28,860 nt of DNA, taken from positions 1-28,860 of the forward strand of contig CABJBM010000044.1 in NCBI GenBank assembly GCA_902363835.1, written 5' to 3'. Shown here piece after piece: positions 20,919 to 28,860 of this stretch. The notes beneath the pieces are model-generated. The model ran no database searches. It was not told where the DNA came from and was given only the letters and a program-made list of their open reading frames with translations. The DNA comes from Lachnospiraceae bacterium (GTDB lineage: Bacteria > Bacillota > Clostridia > Lachnospirales > Lachnospiraceae). Both the position numbers and the translations under genes were made by a program. Within the stretch, counting starts at the first letter, position 1. The number at the start of each line of letters is the position of its first letter.

Positions 20919-22334
20919 GTGTTCAGACGTAAGGCGGCACATCACGACATGGCTGATGTGAATGTATATACTGCAAAGAGATTAAATGACATGGCAAGCT
21001 CTTTGGGAGAGCTTGCCAAAGCTTGTACAGATGATTTGTCAGCAGAACAGGGACTTACAAAGGAAGATGGCATTGCGGCTCTTCAGACAGCGGCAGCCAT
21101 GGTATGCGCAGGATGCAATAAATGCATTGTGTATTCCGGGAAAGAACAGGACAATCAATATTATCTGCAATATCTGGTTCGTGCATTTGAACAAAAAGGG
21201 AGTGTGGACTACGGGGACATGCCCCGTTTTTTTCTTGAGACCTGTAAGAGAAAGGATGAGTACATGACCCATTTAAACCGGGGTCTTGGAAGGGCCACCA
21301 TGAATCTGGCCTGGAAAAACCGGTTTTTAGAAAGCCGTGACGCAGTCATCGTCCAGTTTAAGGAACTGGCTGTGATCCTGGAGGAGTTTTCTCATCAGGT
21401 GGAGCATTCTGTGGACATAACCCCGGATTGGGAAGACGAAATAAAACGGGCATTCCGCCGGAACCATATCGTCATTGAAAAGATGCTGATTTTGGAATAC
21501 GAAAATCATCAGAGGGAAGCCTTTTTAACCATGAGAACCTTAAACGGCCGGTGCGTGACTGTAAAAGAGGCAGCGGAGATCCTGGAAAGCGCCATAGAGG
21601 AAGGGGAGTGGACCGTTGCTCCTGACGGAAGGAACCTGGTAACAAAACAGGCCGACACAATACGGTTTGTTGAAAAGGGAGATTACCGGGTTGTTTATGG
21701 TGTGGCAAAGGCGGTGAAAAGCGGGGAAGAGGTGTCCGGAGATAATTACACCTTTGGACAAGTCCAGCCTGGACAGATCATCATGAGTTTATCGGACGGA
21801 ATGGGAAGCGGCAGGGCTGCCGAAGAGGAGAGCAGGCAGGTGATCGAATTGACCCAAAGGCTTTTAGAGGCCGGATTTTCAACCAGGGCGGCCCTTAAGA
21901 TGGTCAATACGGTTCTTCTCCTGACCGGCATTTCCCAGCATCCGGCTACCCTGGATTTGTGCTGCATTGATCTAAAGACAGGGATTTTAGAGGCGATGAA
22001 GCTGGGAGCGGCAGCTACCTATATCCTCAGTGAAAAGGGAGTGGAGCTTTTGGAAGCCGGGGAGGTTCCCATGGGAATCTTAAACCCGGTGGAGCCTGTC
22101 CTGCTGTCTAAAAAGCTGTGGGATGATAACCGGATCATCATGGTAAGCGACGGCGTGTTAGATGCCCTTCCGGCAGATGACAAGGAGCTGATGTTAAAAG
22201 AATTCATTGCCGGGATGCCGATAAAAAATCCCCAGGATATGGCGGACCGGATCCTTTTGTTTGCAAAATCCTTTAACGACAGGACGGCAGATGACATGAC
22301 GGTTATGACAGCCGCAATATGGAAAAGAAAATAA
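20919..22334 (+). CDS. spoIIE: SpoIIE-family serine phosphatase without the membrane domain
   Basis: A 471-residue protein equal to the middle and phosphatase parts of SpoIIE. In sporulation SpoIIE dephosphorylates SpoIIAA and so frees sigma-F in the forespore. Residues about 10-240 match the central region (with 'CAGCNKCIVY'). Residues about 250-470 are the PP2C domain with acids D275 (SGDNY), D293 (SDGMGSG), D411 (SDGVLDA) and D458-D459 (TADDMTV). B. subtilis SpoIIE has about 827 residues with ten N-terminal membrane helices; none are present here. The start is GTG 20919, served by GGAGGG; the upstream ATG 20895 has no RBS. A Spo0A-type promoter precedes it. Confidence 0.88.
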   Translation: MFRRKAAHHDMADVNVYTAKRLNDMASSLGELAKACTDDLSAEQGLTKEDGIAALQTAAAMVCAGCNKCIVYSGKEQDNQYYLQYLVRAFEQKGSVDYGDMPRFFLETCKRKDEYMTHLNRGLGRATMNLAWKNRFLESRDAVIVQFKELAVILEEFSHQVEHSVDITPDWEDEIKRAFRRNHIVIEKMLILEYENHQREAFLTMRTLNGRCVTVKEAAEILESAIEEGEWTVAPDGRNLVTKQADTIRFVEKGDYRVVYGVAKAVKSGEEVSGDNYTFGQVQPGQIIMSLSDGMGSGRAAEEESRQVIELTQRLLEAGFSTRAALKMVNTVLLLTGISQHPATLDLCCIDLKTGILEAMKLGAAATYILSEKGVELLEAGEVPMGILNPVEPVLLSKKLWDDNRIIMVSDGVLDALPADDKELMLKEFIAGMPIKNPQDMADRILLFAKSFNDRTADDMTVMTAAIWKRK

Positions 22335-22337
22335 TAA

Positions 22338-22366
22338 TTGCAACAGACAGGTTTTGTGGGTATATT
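22338..22366 (+). promoter_or_regulatory. candidate promoter for tilS-hpt-ftsH
   Basis: TTGCAA (22338-22343), 17-bp spacer, TATATT (22361-22366), right after the spoIIE stop. An overlapping TATAAT is at 22367-22372. It lies about 40 bases before the tilS start. Confidence 0.55.
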
Positions 22367-22408
22367 TATAATATAGAGGGGAGAAAATCAACTAAGGAAG
22401 GTGGAAGA

Positions 22409-23785
22409 ATGTACAGAAAGATATTGGATTATATCAGACGGAACCGGCTGTTTGCTCCGGGAGACCGCGTCATCGTGGCGCTTTCCGGAGGAGCCGATTC
22501 GGTCTGTCTTCTTGTAGTCTTAAATGAGCTTAGGGAAGTGCTGGGGCTGGAATTAAAAGCGGTCCATGTCCACCATGGCTTAAGAGGAGAAGAAGCGGAC
22601 CGGGACAGGGATTATGCCAGGGAGCTTTCAGAAAAGCTGGGTGTGGCCTTTTCCTGTATTCAGGTGGACGCAGCTCTTTATGCCAGAGAACAGGGAATGT
22701 CGGTGGAAGAAGCCGGAAGGCATCTGCGTTACCAGATCTTTGAAAAGGAACGGCTGGAATTTTCAGGAACAAAAATAGCTGTGGCCCATCACAGAGATGA
22801 CCAGGCGGAGACCATTCTTTATAACCTGTTTCGGGGAACAGGACTGAAGGGTCTTGGAGGAATGCGTCCGGTACGGGACCGGATTGTCCGTCCGCTGCTG
22901 TCTGTTGGAAGAGAGGAAATTCTTGCATATCTGGAGGAAAAAGGGATATCTTATTGTGAGGACTCCACCAATGCCCAGACAGATTATGTGAGGAACCGCA
23001 TACGGAGTCAGATCCTGCCGGAGATCAGGGAACAGGTCAACAAACGGGCAGGAGAAAATATCCTTCATGCAGGGGAAATGGCCGCACAGGCCGATGAATA
23101 TCTGGAAAAACAGGCTGAGGGCATATTAAAGGCCCGGGGAGTCTGGGAAAGAGATAAGGCCGGAACAAAAAGGGCGCGGGGAGTCGGTGCAAAGGCCCTT
23201 CTGGCAGAAGATGACATTATAAGGAACTATGTGATCCGGAGGATGATCCGGTCTGTCAATGAATCCATGAAGGATATTACCATGACTCACGTGGAAAGCG
23301 CAGCAGCGCTTCTTTTTGGTTCCTCTGGCAGGCAGGTGGATCTGCCCTGCGGGCTTATTGCGGTGCGCACGCCTGGGGAATTGTGGATAAAAAAGAAAAA
23401 AACAGAGGAATTGGTGGATAAGGAAAAGGATTTTCCTCTCCCTAAACTGGATTTTAAGGTATTTCCCTACAAAAAAGGCCAGGAAATTCCCAAAAACGGG
23501 TATACGAAATGGTTTGATTATGATAAAATCAAATGTGCACTCTCTGTGAGGTATCGTGAAACCGGAGATTACATGACACTGGCCGGAGGCGGTAAAAAGA
23601 CGATCAAGGCATTTATGATTGATGAAAAGATTCCCAAAGAGGAACGGGAAAAAATTCCTCTGGTGGCGGAAGGTTCCCATGTCCTCTGGGTCATCGGACA
23701 CCGGATCAGTGAATATTATAAGATAACAGATGATACCCATACAGTAATACAAATGCAGTTAGACGGAGGAAAAAATAATGGATGA
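22409..23785 (+). CDS. tilS: tRNA(Ile)-lysidine synthetase
   Basis: A 458-residue TilS that converts C34 of the CAU-anticodon tRNA-Ile to lysidine with ATP and lysine, so that it reads AUA. The PP-loop is S26-G-G-A-D-S31, followed by 'VHVHHGLRGEEAD' and 'AHHRDDQAETILYNLFRGTGLKGLGGM'. A C-terminal TilS domain ends the protein. ATG 22409 follows AAGGTGG. The longer in-frame ATG 22319 overlaps spoIIE and precedes the promoter. The stop overlaps hpt by 8 bases, so the two are translationally coupled. Essential in nearly all bacteria. Confidence 0.96.
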   Translation: MYRKILDYIRRNRLFAPGDRVIVALSGGADSVCLLVVLNELREVLGLELKAVHVHHGLRGEEADRDRDYARELSEKLGVAFSCIQVDAALYAREQGMSVEEAGRHLRYQIFEKERLEFSGTKIAVAHHRDDQAETILYNLFRGTGLKGLGGMRPVRDRIVRPLLSVGREEILAYLEEKGISYCEDSTNAQTDYVRNRIRSQILPEIREQVNKRAGENILHAGEMAAQADEYLEKQAEGILKARGVWERDKAGTKRARGVGAKALLAEDDIIRNYVIRRMIRSVNESMKDITMTHVESAAALLFGSSGRQVDLPCGLIAVRTPGELWIKKKKTEELVDKEKDFPLPKLDFKVFPYKKGQEIPKNGYTKWFDYDKIKCALSVRYRETGDYMTLAGGGKKTIKAFMIDEKIPKEEREKIPLVAEGSHVLWVIGHRISEYYKITDDTHTVIQMQLDGGKNNG

Positions 23786-24305
23786 TAAGATACGCATATT
23801 GTTATCGGAGGAAGAGGTAGCAAAAAGAGTAAAAGAAGTAGCAGATGAGGTCAGCAGGGATTATAAGGGAAAACCCCTTCATTTGATCTGCATTTTAAAG
23901 GGAGGTATTTTCTTTACCTGTGAGCTTGCAAAGCGTATTGATCTGCCGCTTACCATGGATTTCATGTCCGTATCCAGCTACGGCTCCGGAACAGTATCCA
24001 GCGGAATCGTCAAGATCACCAAGGACCTTGATGATCCCATTGAAGGGAAGGATGTATTGATCGTGGAGGATATTATTGATTCCGGCAATACCCTGGCCTA
24101 CTTAATCGAAGTGTTAAAGCAGAGGAATCCAAACAGCATCGAGCTTTGTACCCTTCTTGATAAGCCGGAGCGCCGGGTAAAGGATTCAGTTAAGGTGAAG
24201 TACACCTGTTTTACAGTACCGGATCAGTTTATCATTGGATATGGCCTTGATTACGATCAGATATACAGGAATTTACCATATATTGGAGTTATAGAACAGC
24301 AATAA
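23778..24305 (+). CDS. hpt: hypoxanthine phosphoribosyltransferase
   Basis: A 175-residue purine salvage enzyme that makes IMP and GMP from hypoxanthine and guanine with PRPP. The PRPP loop is V96-E97-D98-I-I-D101-S-G-N-T105; 'LKGGIFFTCELA' and 'SSYGSGTVSSG' are also typical. GGAGG within the tilS end serves ATG 23778. The tilS-hpt-ftsH order is conserved in Firmicutes; in B. subtilis TilS and HprT interact and control ftsH. ftsH starts 9 bases after the stop. Confidence 0.96.
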   Translation: MDDKIRILLSEEEVAKRVKEVADEVSRDYKGKPLHLICILKGGIFFTCELAKRIDLPLTMDFMSVSSYGSGTVSSGIVKITKDLDDPIEGKDVLIVEDIIDSGNTLAYLIEVLKQRNPNSIELCTLLDKPERRVKDSVKVKYTCFTVPDQFIIGYGLDYDQIYRNLPYIGVIEQQ

Positions 24306-24314
24306 GGAGGCAGC

Positions 24315-26135
24315 ATGTTGAAACAACAGCAACCATTCAGAGGCTTGGGATTTCTGCTCCTTCTGGTCATCATGCTTATATTTGCCAGTAGGCTGCCCCA
24401 AAAGAGTGAGATCATTACCAACCAGGAGCTTATGCAGGTGATTGATAATGGGACCATAGCCTCGGCAACCATCAGGCAGAACGATCCGCCCCCAACCGGA
24501 AGGATCGAGATGGCCATGACTGACGGTTCATCAAAACAGGCCAATGTGTCCAATGTCGTTGAAATTCAGGATCGTTTGGACCGCAATGGAGTCACCTATA
24601 CGGTGGATGCAGTACAAAAGGAAAATTTATTCCTTACCATTACGCTCCCGTTAATCCTGACAGCGGTAGTTTTAGTTTTTCTGTTCATGCTGATGAATGC
24701 CAGGGCAGGGGCAGGAAGCGCAAATGCCAAAATGATGAATTTTGGAAGAAGCCGGGCTCATCTTGCAAAGGACGCAAATAAGGTGAACTTCAGTAAGGTC
24801 GCGGGGCTTGAAGAGGAAAAAGAGGAGCTGGAAGAAGTGGTTGATTTCTTAAAGAATCCTCAGAAGTATACCAGTGTGGGAGCGCGTATTCCAAAGGGAA
24901 TCCTGCTTGTGGGACCTCCCGGAACTGGAAAGACCCTTCTTGCCAAGGCAGTGGCAGGAGAGGCAGGAGTGCCGTTTTTCTCCATTTCCGGTTCTGATTT
25001 TGTGGAAATGTTCGTAGGTGTGGGTGCTTCCCGTGTGAGAGACTTGTTTGAAGAAGGGAAAAAGCATGCCCCCTGTATCATATTCATCGATGAGATCGAT
25101 GCGGTAGCCCGCCGCAGAGGTACTGGTATGGGCGGCGGACACGATGAAAGAGAGCAGACCTTAAACCAGCTTCTTGTAGAGATGGATGGTTTTGGGATCA
25201 ATGAAGGAATCATCGTTATGGCTGCCACAAACCGTGTGGATATCTTAGACCCGGCTATCTTACGTCCCGGCCGTTTTGACCGGAAGGTAGGAGTTGGAAG
25301 GCCTGATGTAAAAGGAAGAGAAGAAATCTTAAAGGTCCATTCCAAAGAAAAGCCTTTGGGAGAGGATGTGGATTTAAAGAGGGTTGCCCAGACAACGGCA
25401 GGATTTACCGGTGCGGATCTGGAAAACCTTATGAATGAAGCCGCCATCTATGCGGCCAAAAACAGCAAGAAATACATCAACCAGTCTGACGTTGACAGAG
25501 CTTTTGTAAAGGTTGGAATCGGAGCCGAGAAAAAGAGCAAGGTAATAACCGAAAAGGAAAAGAGGATCACGGCTTACCATGAAGCAGGCCATGCGATTTT
25601 GTTCCATCTGCTTCCTGATGAAGGACCTGTGCATACCATTTCCATCATTCCTACGGGAATCGGAGCAGCCGGATATACCATGCCTTTGCCGGAAAGTGAC
25701 CATATGTTCAACACCAGAGGCAAGATGCTTCAGGATATCATGGTGGATTTAGGCGGAAGGATCGCGGAAGAAATCATTTTCGGCGACATTACAACAGGGG
25801 CCTCCCAGGATATTAAGCAGGCTACGGCCACGGCCCGGGCCATGGTGACCCAGTACGGAATGTCCGATAAGGTGGGCATGATAAATTATGATAATGACGG
25901 GGATGAAGTCTTTATCGGCCGGGATCTGGCCCATGCAAAGAGCTACGGCGGCCAGGTAGCCAATACCATTGACAACGAAGTAAAACGGATCATTGATGAG
26001 TGCTATGAAAAGGCAAAGGAGATCATCTTAAAGCATGAGGAAGTGCTCCACGCCTGCTGTAAGCTGCTCATGGAAAAGGAAAAGATTGGCCAGCAGGAAT
26101 TCGAAAGTCTGTTTTCTGCAATTGCGGAAGGTTAA
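24315..26135 (+). CDS. ftsH: ATP-dependent zinc metalloprotease FtsH
   Basis: A 606-residue membrane-anchored AAA+ protease that degrades misfolded membrane proteins and selected regulators. Two membrane helices (about 8-26 and 100-122) flank a short extracytoplasmic domain. Walker A is G200-P-P-G-T-G-K206-T, Walker B is 'IIFIDEID', and the second region of homology contains '[13 protein letters not shown]'. The zinc site is H422-E-A-G-H426 with D499 as third ligand. GGAGG precedes ATG 24315. The operon ends at the strong terminator at 26164-26216. Confidence 0.98.
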   Translation: MLKQQQPFRGLGFLLLLVIMLIFASRLPQKSEIITNQELMQVIDNGTIASATIRQNDPPPTGRIEMAMTDGSSKQANVSNVVEIQDRLDRNGVTYTVDAVQKENLFLTITLPLILTAVVLVFLFMLMNARAGAGSANAKMMNFGRSRAHLAKDANKVNFSKVAGLEEEKEELEEVVDFLKNPQKYTSVGARIPKGILLVGPPGTGKTLLAKAVAGEAGVPFFSISGSDFVEMFVGVGASRVRDLFEEGKKHAPCIIFIDEIDAVARRRGTGMGGGHDEREQTLNQLLVEMDGFGINEGIIVMAATNRVDILDPAILRPGRFDRKVGVGRPDVKGREEILKVHSKEKPLGEDVDLKRVAQTTAGFTGADLENLMNEAAIYAAKNSKKYINQSDVDRAFVKVGIGAEKKSKVITEKEKRITAYHEAGHAILFHLLPDEGPVHTISIIPTGIGAAGYTMPLPESDHMFNTRGKMLQDIMVDLGGRIAEEIIFGDITTGASQDIKQATATARAMVTQYGMSDKVGMINYDNDGDEVFIGRDLAHAKSYGGQVANTIDNEVKRIIDECYEKAKEIILKHEEVLHACCKLLMEKEKIGQQEFESLFSAIAEG

Positions 26136-26163
26136 GAGTTCTCCGCCGGCTTAAACAGGATAG

Positions 26164-26216
26164 AAGCGCAGCATCCGGGAAAATATCTAAGTTTTTCCCG
26201 GAAACCTGCGCTTTTT
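26164..26216 (+). terminator. terminator of the tilS-hpt-ftsH operon
   Basis: Outer stem AAGCGCAG (26164-26171) / CTGCGCTT (26206-26213), inner CCGGGAAAA / TTTTCCCGG, then a T-run. It lies 28 bases after the ftsH stop. Confidence 0.9.
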
Positions 26217-26301
26217 TGTGTTTAGTGCAGAGACCGAAAAAAAGTGCATAAAAAATTATAAGTAAAAAAATGATGTTTGTGCACACTTATTTTCTAAGTC
26301 A

Positions 26302-26310
26302 TGATATAGT
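26302..26310 (+). promoter_or_regulatory. extended -10 element ahead of the candidate small RNA
   Basis: TGA-TATAGT (TATAGT at 26305-26310) in the context ATGATATAGTAAT, the same string as just before hup. No clear -35 at 16-18 bases. Transcription would start near 26317. Confidence 0.4.
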
Positions 26311-26315
26311 AATAA

Positions 26316-26415
26316 TCGTAAACCCCCCCAATACATTATATAGTTTTTGCTACACCCCATAAGAAACGAAATACCTTCTCCGAAAAACGGTCAGCTGCCC
26401 CGCTGACCGTTTTTT
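26316..26415 (+). ncRNA. candidate C-rich small RNA between ftsH and the GH13 gene
   Basis: No ORF is seen in 26136-26506. This part has an extended -10 at 26302-26310 and ends in a perfect intrinsic terminator (26383-26415), giving a transcript of about 100 bases. It carries unpaired C runs (seven C near 26333-26339 and CCCC near 26355). C-rich single-stranded stretches are common in Gram-positive small RNAs that bind Shine-Dalgarno sites. It could instead be only a leftover terminator. Confidence 0.35.
26383..26415 (+). terminator. intrinsic terminator upstream of the GH13 gene
   Basis: AAAAACGGTCAGC (26383-26395), loop TGCCCC, GCTGACCGTTTTT (26402-26414) plus T. It follows no visible coding gene, 167 bases after the ftsH terminator, so it should end a non-coding transcript. 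Confidence 0.9.
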
Positions 26416-26440
26416 CTGCCTTTTACTTAAAAAGGCAGGG

Positions 26441-26469
26441 TTGTATATTTTGATTCAATCGGATAAAAT
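26441..26469 (+). promoter_or_regulatory. candidate promoter for the GH13 gene
   Basis: TTGTAT (26441-26446), 17-bp spacer, TAAAAT (26464-26469). With transcription starting near 26476, the open frame upstream of 26476 could not be translated, which favours ATG 26507 as the real start. Confidence 0.5.
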
Positions 26470-26506
26470 AGAACGTATAGATGACGAGAAAGGAAATGAA
26501 GATTAT

Positions 26507-28570
26507 ATGTGCTTCCAGGCTGAGGCGTTAAATAGAGATGCATTGTTTACTGATGAGACAGAAAGTTTCCGATTCCCGGCAGAACCCGGTGTGGGGGATG
26601 ATGTGATCCTGTTTTTCCGGACAGCAAAGGATAATGTAGACCAGGTCTGTTATATCCAGGAAGGGTTAAGCGGAGAGACAGCCATGGAAAAGGCAGAGTC
26701 TGACGGGCTGTTTGATTATTATAAACATAGATTGACGGCAGTATATGAGAAAATCAGCTACAGCTTTAAGGTGGTTAAGGGCGAAGAAGTCTGTTACTAT
26801 AACCGGCTGGGCGTTTCCGGGGATAATCAGGATGGATTTCATTTTCGCATAGTCCCCGGTTTTTCTACGCCTGACTGGGCAAAGGGAGCCGTTATGTACC
26901 AGATTTATGTAGACCGGTTCTGCAATGGAGATGTGACCAATGACGTGGTGAACGGGGAATATGTGTACATCGGCCGCCCCGTATCCCATGTGGATGATTG
27001 GGGGAAGTACCCCAGCCAGATGGATGTAGGGTATTTTTACGGCGGTGATCTGCAGGGAGTATGGGATAAACTGGATTATTTAAAGAATCTGGGAGTTGAT
27101 GTAATTTATTTTAATCCTATTTTTGTATCTCCCTCCAATCACAAGTATGACTGCCAGGATTACGACCATATTGATCCTCATTATGGGGTGATCTGCAAAG
27201 ATGAGGGGCAGCCCTTGGCCCCTGATGCAAATGATAACCGGTTTGCCACAAAATATATGGTACGAACAACAGATAAGGAGAATTTAGAAGCAAGCAATGA
27301 GTTCTTTGCCCGGTTTGTGGAAGAGGTGCACAAACGAGGGATGAGAGTGATTCTGGATGGGGTATTTAACCATTGCGGCTCTTTTAATAAATGGCTGGAC
27401 GGGGAACGGATTTATGAAATGTCCGGAAGTTACAAGCCGGGAGCCTTTGTGTCTAAGGACAGTCCTTACCGGACGTTTTTTAAATTTTACGACCAGGAAG
27501 CCTGGCCCTATAACCGCTCCTATGATGGCTGGTGGGGGCATTCCACCCTTCCCAAGCTTAATTATGAGGATTCCCTGACCTTGTACGGGTATATCCTGCA
27601 AATCGCCCGCAAATGGGTTTCCCCACCTTACAATGTAGACGGCTGGCGCCTTGATGTGGCGGCTGATTTAGGCCACAGCAGCGAATACAACCATAAGTTC
27701 TGGAGCGATTTCCGAAAGGCGGTAAAGGAGGCAAATCCGGAGGCCATTGTGCTGGCGGAACACTACGGGGATCCATCCAGCTGGCTCCAGGGTGATCAGT
27801 GGGATACGGTCATGAATTATGATGCCTTCATGGAACCGGTGACCTGGTTTTTAACAGGAATGGAAAAGCACAGCGATGAAAGTAATCCCAGCCTGTTTGG
27901 TGATGGGGAAAGCTTTTTTAAGTCCATGAATTATCATATGAGCCGCCTGATGACAGGCTCTGTCCAGGCCGCTATGAATGAGCTGTCAAACCATGACCAT
28001 TCCCGGTTTATGACCAGAACCAACCGCAGGGTGGGGCGGATTTCCACCCTGGGCCCGGAAGCAGCTTCCCAGGGCATCCATAATGGGATTTTCCGGGAGG
28101 CGGTCATGATCCAGATGACCTGGCCCGGCGCACCCACCATTTATTATGGGGATGAGGCAGGAGTCTGCGGCTGGACGGACCCGGATAACCGGAGAACCTA
28201 TCCATGGGGCAAAGAGGACTTGGAGCTGATTGAATTTCACCGGTACATGACAGGGCTTCACCACAGCATACCGGCTCTGCGCCTTGGGTCTTTAAAGCAG
28301 CTTTTGGCCGGAAAACATCTGATCTCCTACGGGAGATTCTGCGGGGACAGCATTTGTGCCGTGGCGGTCAATAATCTTTTGGAAGAACGGCAGGTCATGA
28401 TCCCTGTATGGCAGTTGGGTATGAAGGATGGGGAAACCATGTCCCGCTACATGCTGACCTATGAAAACGGGTACAATGTAGGGAAGATTCCCTATGAGGT
28501 GAAGGACGGCAAGGTGCTTGTTTCCATGCCGGGAACAAGCTCTGTTCTGCTGGTGGCTGACCAGGATTAG
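26507..28570 (+). CDS. GH13 alpha-amylase-family enzyme, neopullulanase-like
   Basis: A 687-residue glycoside hydrolase acting on alpha-glucans such as maltodextrins or pullulan. An N-terminal beta-sandwich like CBM34 (about 1-120) precedes the GH13 barrel starting 'AVMYQIYVDRFCNGD'. Conserved regions are 'GVFNHCG', nucleophile D383 in 'DGWRLDVAADLG', acid/base E418 in 'VLAEHYGD', and D497 in 'LSNHDHSRF'. There is no signal peptide, so it is intracellular. The start is uncertain: the frame is open back to TTG 26441, but a promoter seems to overlap that part; AGGA lies about 14 bases before ATG 26507. No sugar transporter genes lie nearby. Confidence 0.9.
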   Translation: MCFQAEALNRDALFTDETESFRFPAEPGVGDDVILFFRTAKDNVDQVCYIQEGLSGETAMEKAESDGLFDYYKHRLTAVYEKISYSFKVVKGEEVCYYNRLGVSGDNQDGFHFRIVPGFSTPDWAKGAVMYQIYVDRFCNGDVTNDVVNGEYVYIGRPVSHVDDWGKYPSQMDVGYFYGGDLQGVWDKLDYLKNLGVDVIYFNPIFVSPSNHKYDCQDYDHIDPHYGVICKDEGQPLAPDANDNRFATKYMVRTTDKENLEASNEFFARFVEEVHKRGMRVILDGVFNHCGSFNKWLDGERIYEMSGSYKPGAFVSKDSPYRTFFKFYDQEAWPYNRSYDGWWGHSTLPKLNYEDSLTLYGYILQIARKWVSPPYNVDGWRLDVAADLGHSSEYNHKFWSDFRKAVKEANPEAIVLAEHYGDPSSWLQGDQWDTVMNYDAFMEPVTWFLTGMEKHSDESNPSLFGDGESFFKSMNYHMSRLMTGSVQAAMNELSNHDHSRFMTRTNRRVGRISTLGPEAASQGIHNGIFREAVMIQMTWPGAPTIYYGDEAGVCGWTDPDNRRTYPWGKEDLELIEFHRYMTGLHHSIPALRLGSLKQLLAGKHLISYGRFCGDSICAVAVNNLLEERQVMIPVWQLGMKDGETMSRYMLTYENGYNVGKIPYEVKDGKVLVSMPGTSSVLLVADQD

Positions 28571-28595
28571 AAAATATATTTTTTTTCAAAAAACC

Positions 28596-28624
28596 TTGAT
28601 TTTTTAATGCCCCTGTGATAAAAT
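28596..28624 (+). promoter_or_regulatory. promoter of the tRNA-Tyr/tRNA-Leu operon
   Basis: TTGATT (28596-28601), 17-bp spacer with TGA, TAAAAT (28619-28624), 28 bases before the tRNA-Tyr. Confidence 0.65.
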
Positions 28625-28651
28625 AACACTCGCTTGCTTAATAAAAAGCAT

Positions 28652-28733
28652 GGGTGGGTTCCCGAGCGGCCAAAGGGGGCAGACTGTAAATCTGTTGTCG
28701 ACGACTTCGAAGGTTCGAATCCTTCTCCACCCA
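28652..28733 (+). tRNA. tRNA-Tyr(GUA)
   Basis: An 82-base class II tRNA. Acceptor GGGTGGG pairs with TCCACCC (one G-T), the anticodon loop is CTGTAAA (GTA), a long variable arm follows, and the T arm is GAAGG-TTCGAAT-CCTTC, with discriminator A. No CCA is encoded. Confidence 0.96.
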
Positions 28734-28773
28734 GTCCGTACCGTTTAAAAGAAGTGAGACGGTATATGAGAAT

Positions 28774-28859
28774 GCCGGCGTGGCGGAACTGGCAGACGCA
28801 CAGGACTTAAAATCCTGCGGGACTTACCTCCCGTACCGGTTCGATTCCGGTCGCCGGCA
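28774..28859 (+). tRNA. tRNA-Leu(UAA)
   Basis: A complete 86-base class II tRNA. Acceptor GCCGGCG pairs with CGCCGGC, the anticodon loop is CTTAAAA (TAA), a long variable arm and T loop TTCGATT follow, with discriminator A. No CCA is encoded. It starts 40 bases after tRNA-Tyr. Positions 28797-28860 repeat positions 1-64 exactly. Confidence 0.96.
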
Positions 28860-28860
28860 T

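Noticed and set aside
23126..23752. 208-codon open frame on the minus strand inside tilS
   Set aside because: It lies wholly within the well-supported tilS gene, has no ribosome binding site and reads as low-complexity shadow sequence.
24860..25447. 195-codon minus-strand frame inside ftsH
   Set aside because: Antisense shadow of the conserved AAA+ domain; composition (Pro/Ser/Arg-rich) is typical of a reversed coding frame.
26277..26310. full sigma-A promoter with TTGTGC and TATAGT before the small RNA candidate
   Set aside because: The spacing is 22 bp and the -35 is poor; only the extended -10 is kept, at low confidence.
1..28860. plasmid or phage, suggested by identical ends
   Set aside because: The genes are core chromosomal ones and no replication, partition, integrase or structural phage gene is present. 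The 64-base identity is a tRNA gene, best explained by assembly.

Overview
The window is chromosomal DNA from a spore-forming, low-GC Gram-positive anaerobe. It is most likely a Lachnospiraceae member of the Lacrimispora / Clostridium saccharolyticum type; that placement is my inference from gene content and protein style, not from a search. Strong AGGAGG ribosome binding sites, extended -10 promoters (TGnTATAAT) and a sporulation/division cluster in the classic Firmicutes order support it.

Region 1 (1-1720): the 3' part of a tRNA-Leu(UAA) with its terminator, a single-gene IS200-type insertion sequence whose transposase start lies behind a large hairpin, and a small alarmone synthetase. Region 2 (1742-8300): membrane-anchored GDPD phosphodiesterase, D-aminoacyl-tRNA deacylase, M18 aminopeptidase, an extracytoplasmic FKBP/trigger-factor-like lipoprotein, then xanthine phosphoribosyltransferase overlapping a HAD phosphatase. 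A 23-bp perfect palindrome and a second hairpin sit just before xpt. Region 3 (8334-11561, minus strand): a four-Cys FAD-dependent oxidoreductase and a DUF4091/GH123-like protein.

Region 4 (11842-26135) is the core: pth-mfd-(61-aa ORF)-spoVT-(47-aa ORF)-[minus-strand MBL hydrolase]-mazG-hup-rqcP-yabP-yabQ-divIC-spoIIE-tilS-hpt-ftsH. It matches the B. subtilis pth...ftsH neighbourhood and mixes translation quality control, transcription-coupled repair, nucleotide housekeeping, division and sporulation. Several control sites can be read. A sigma-E-like promoter is nested inside a terminator/anti-RBS hairpin before yabP. A Spo0A-type promoter with 21-bp spacing precedes spoIIE. A candidate vegetative promoter inside yabQ could serve divIC.

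Region 5 (26136-28860): a candidate C-rich small RNA, a GH13 neopullulanase-like enzyme, tRNA-Tyr and tRNA-Leu. The last 64 bases equal the first 64 bases, so the window both begins and ends in the same tRNA-Leu sequence. This is probably an assembly break or overlap at a repeated tRNA gene.

The most unusual signals are regulatory: two loci (tnpA and yabP) share an 'outside transcript blocked, inside transcript free' layout. Also notable are a SpoIIE lacking its membrane domain, two unassigned small proteins, and the palindromes upstream of xpt. I see no CRISPR array, phage or defence system.
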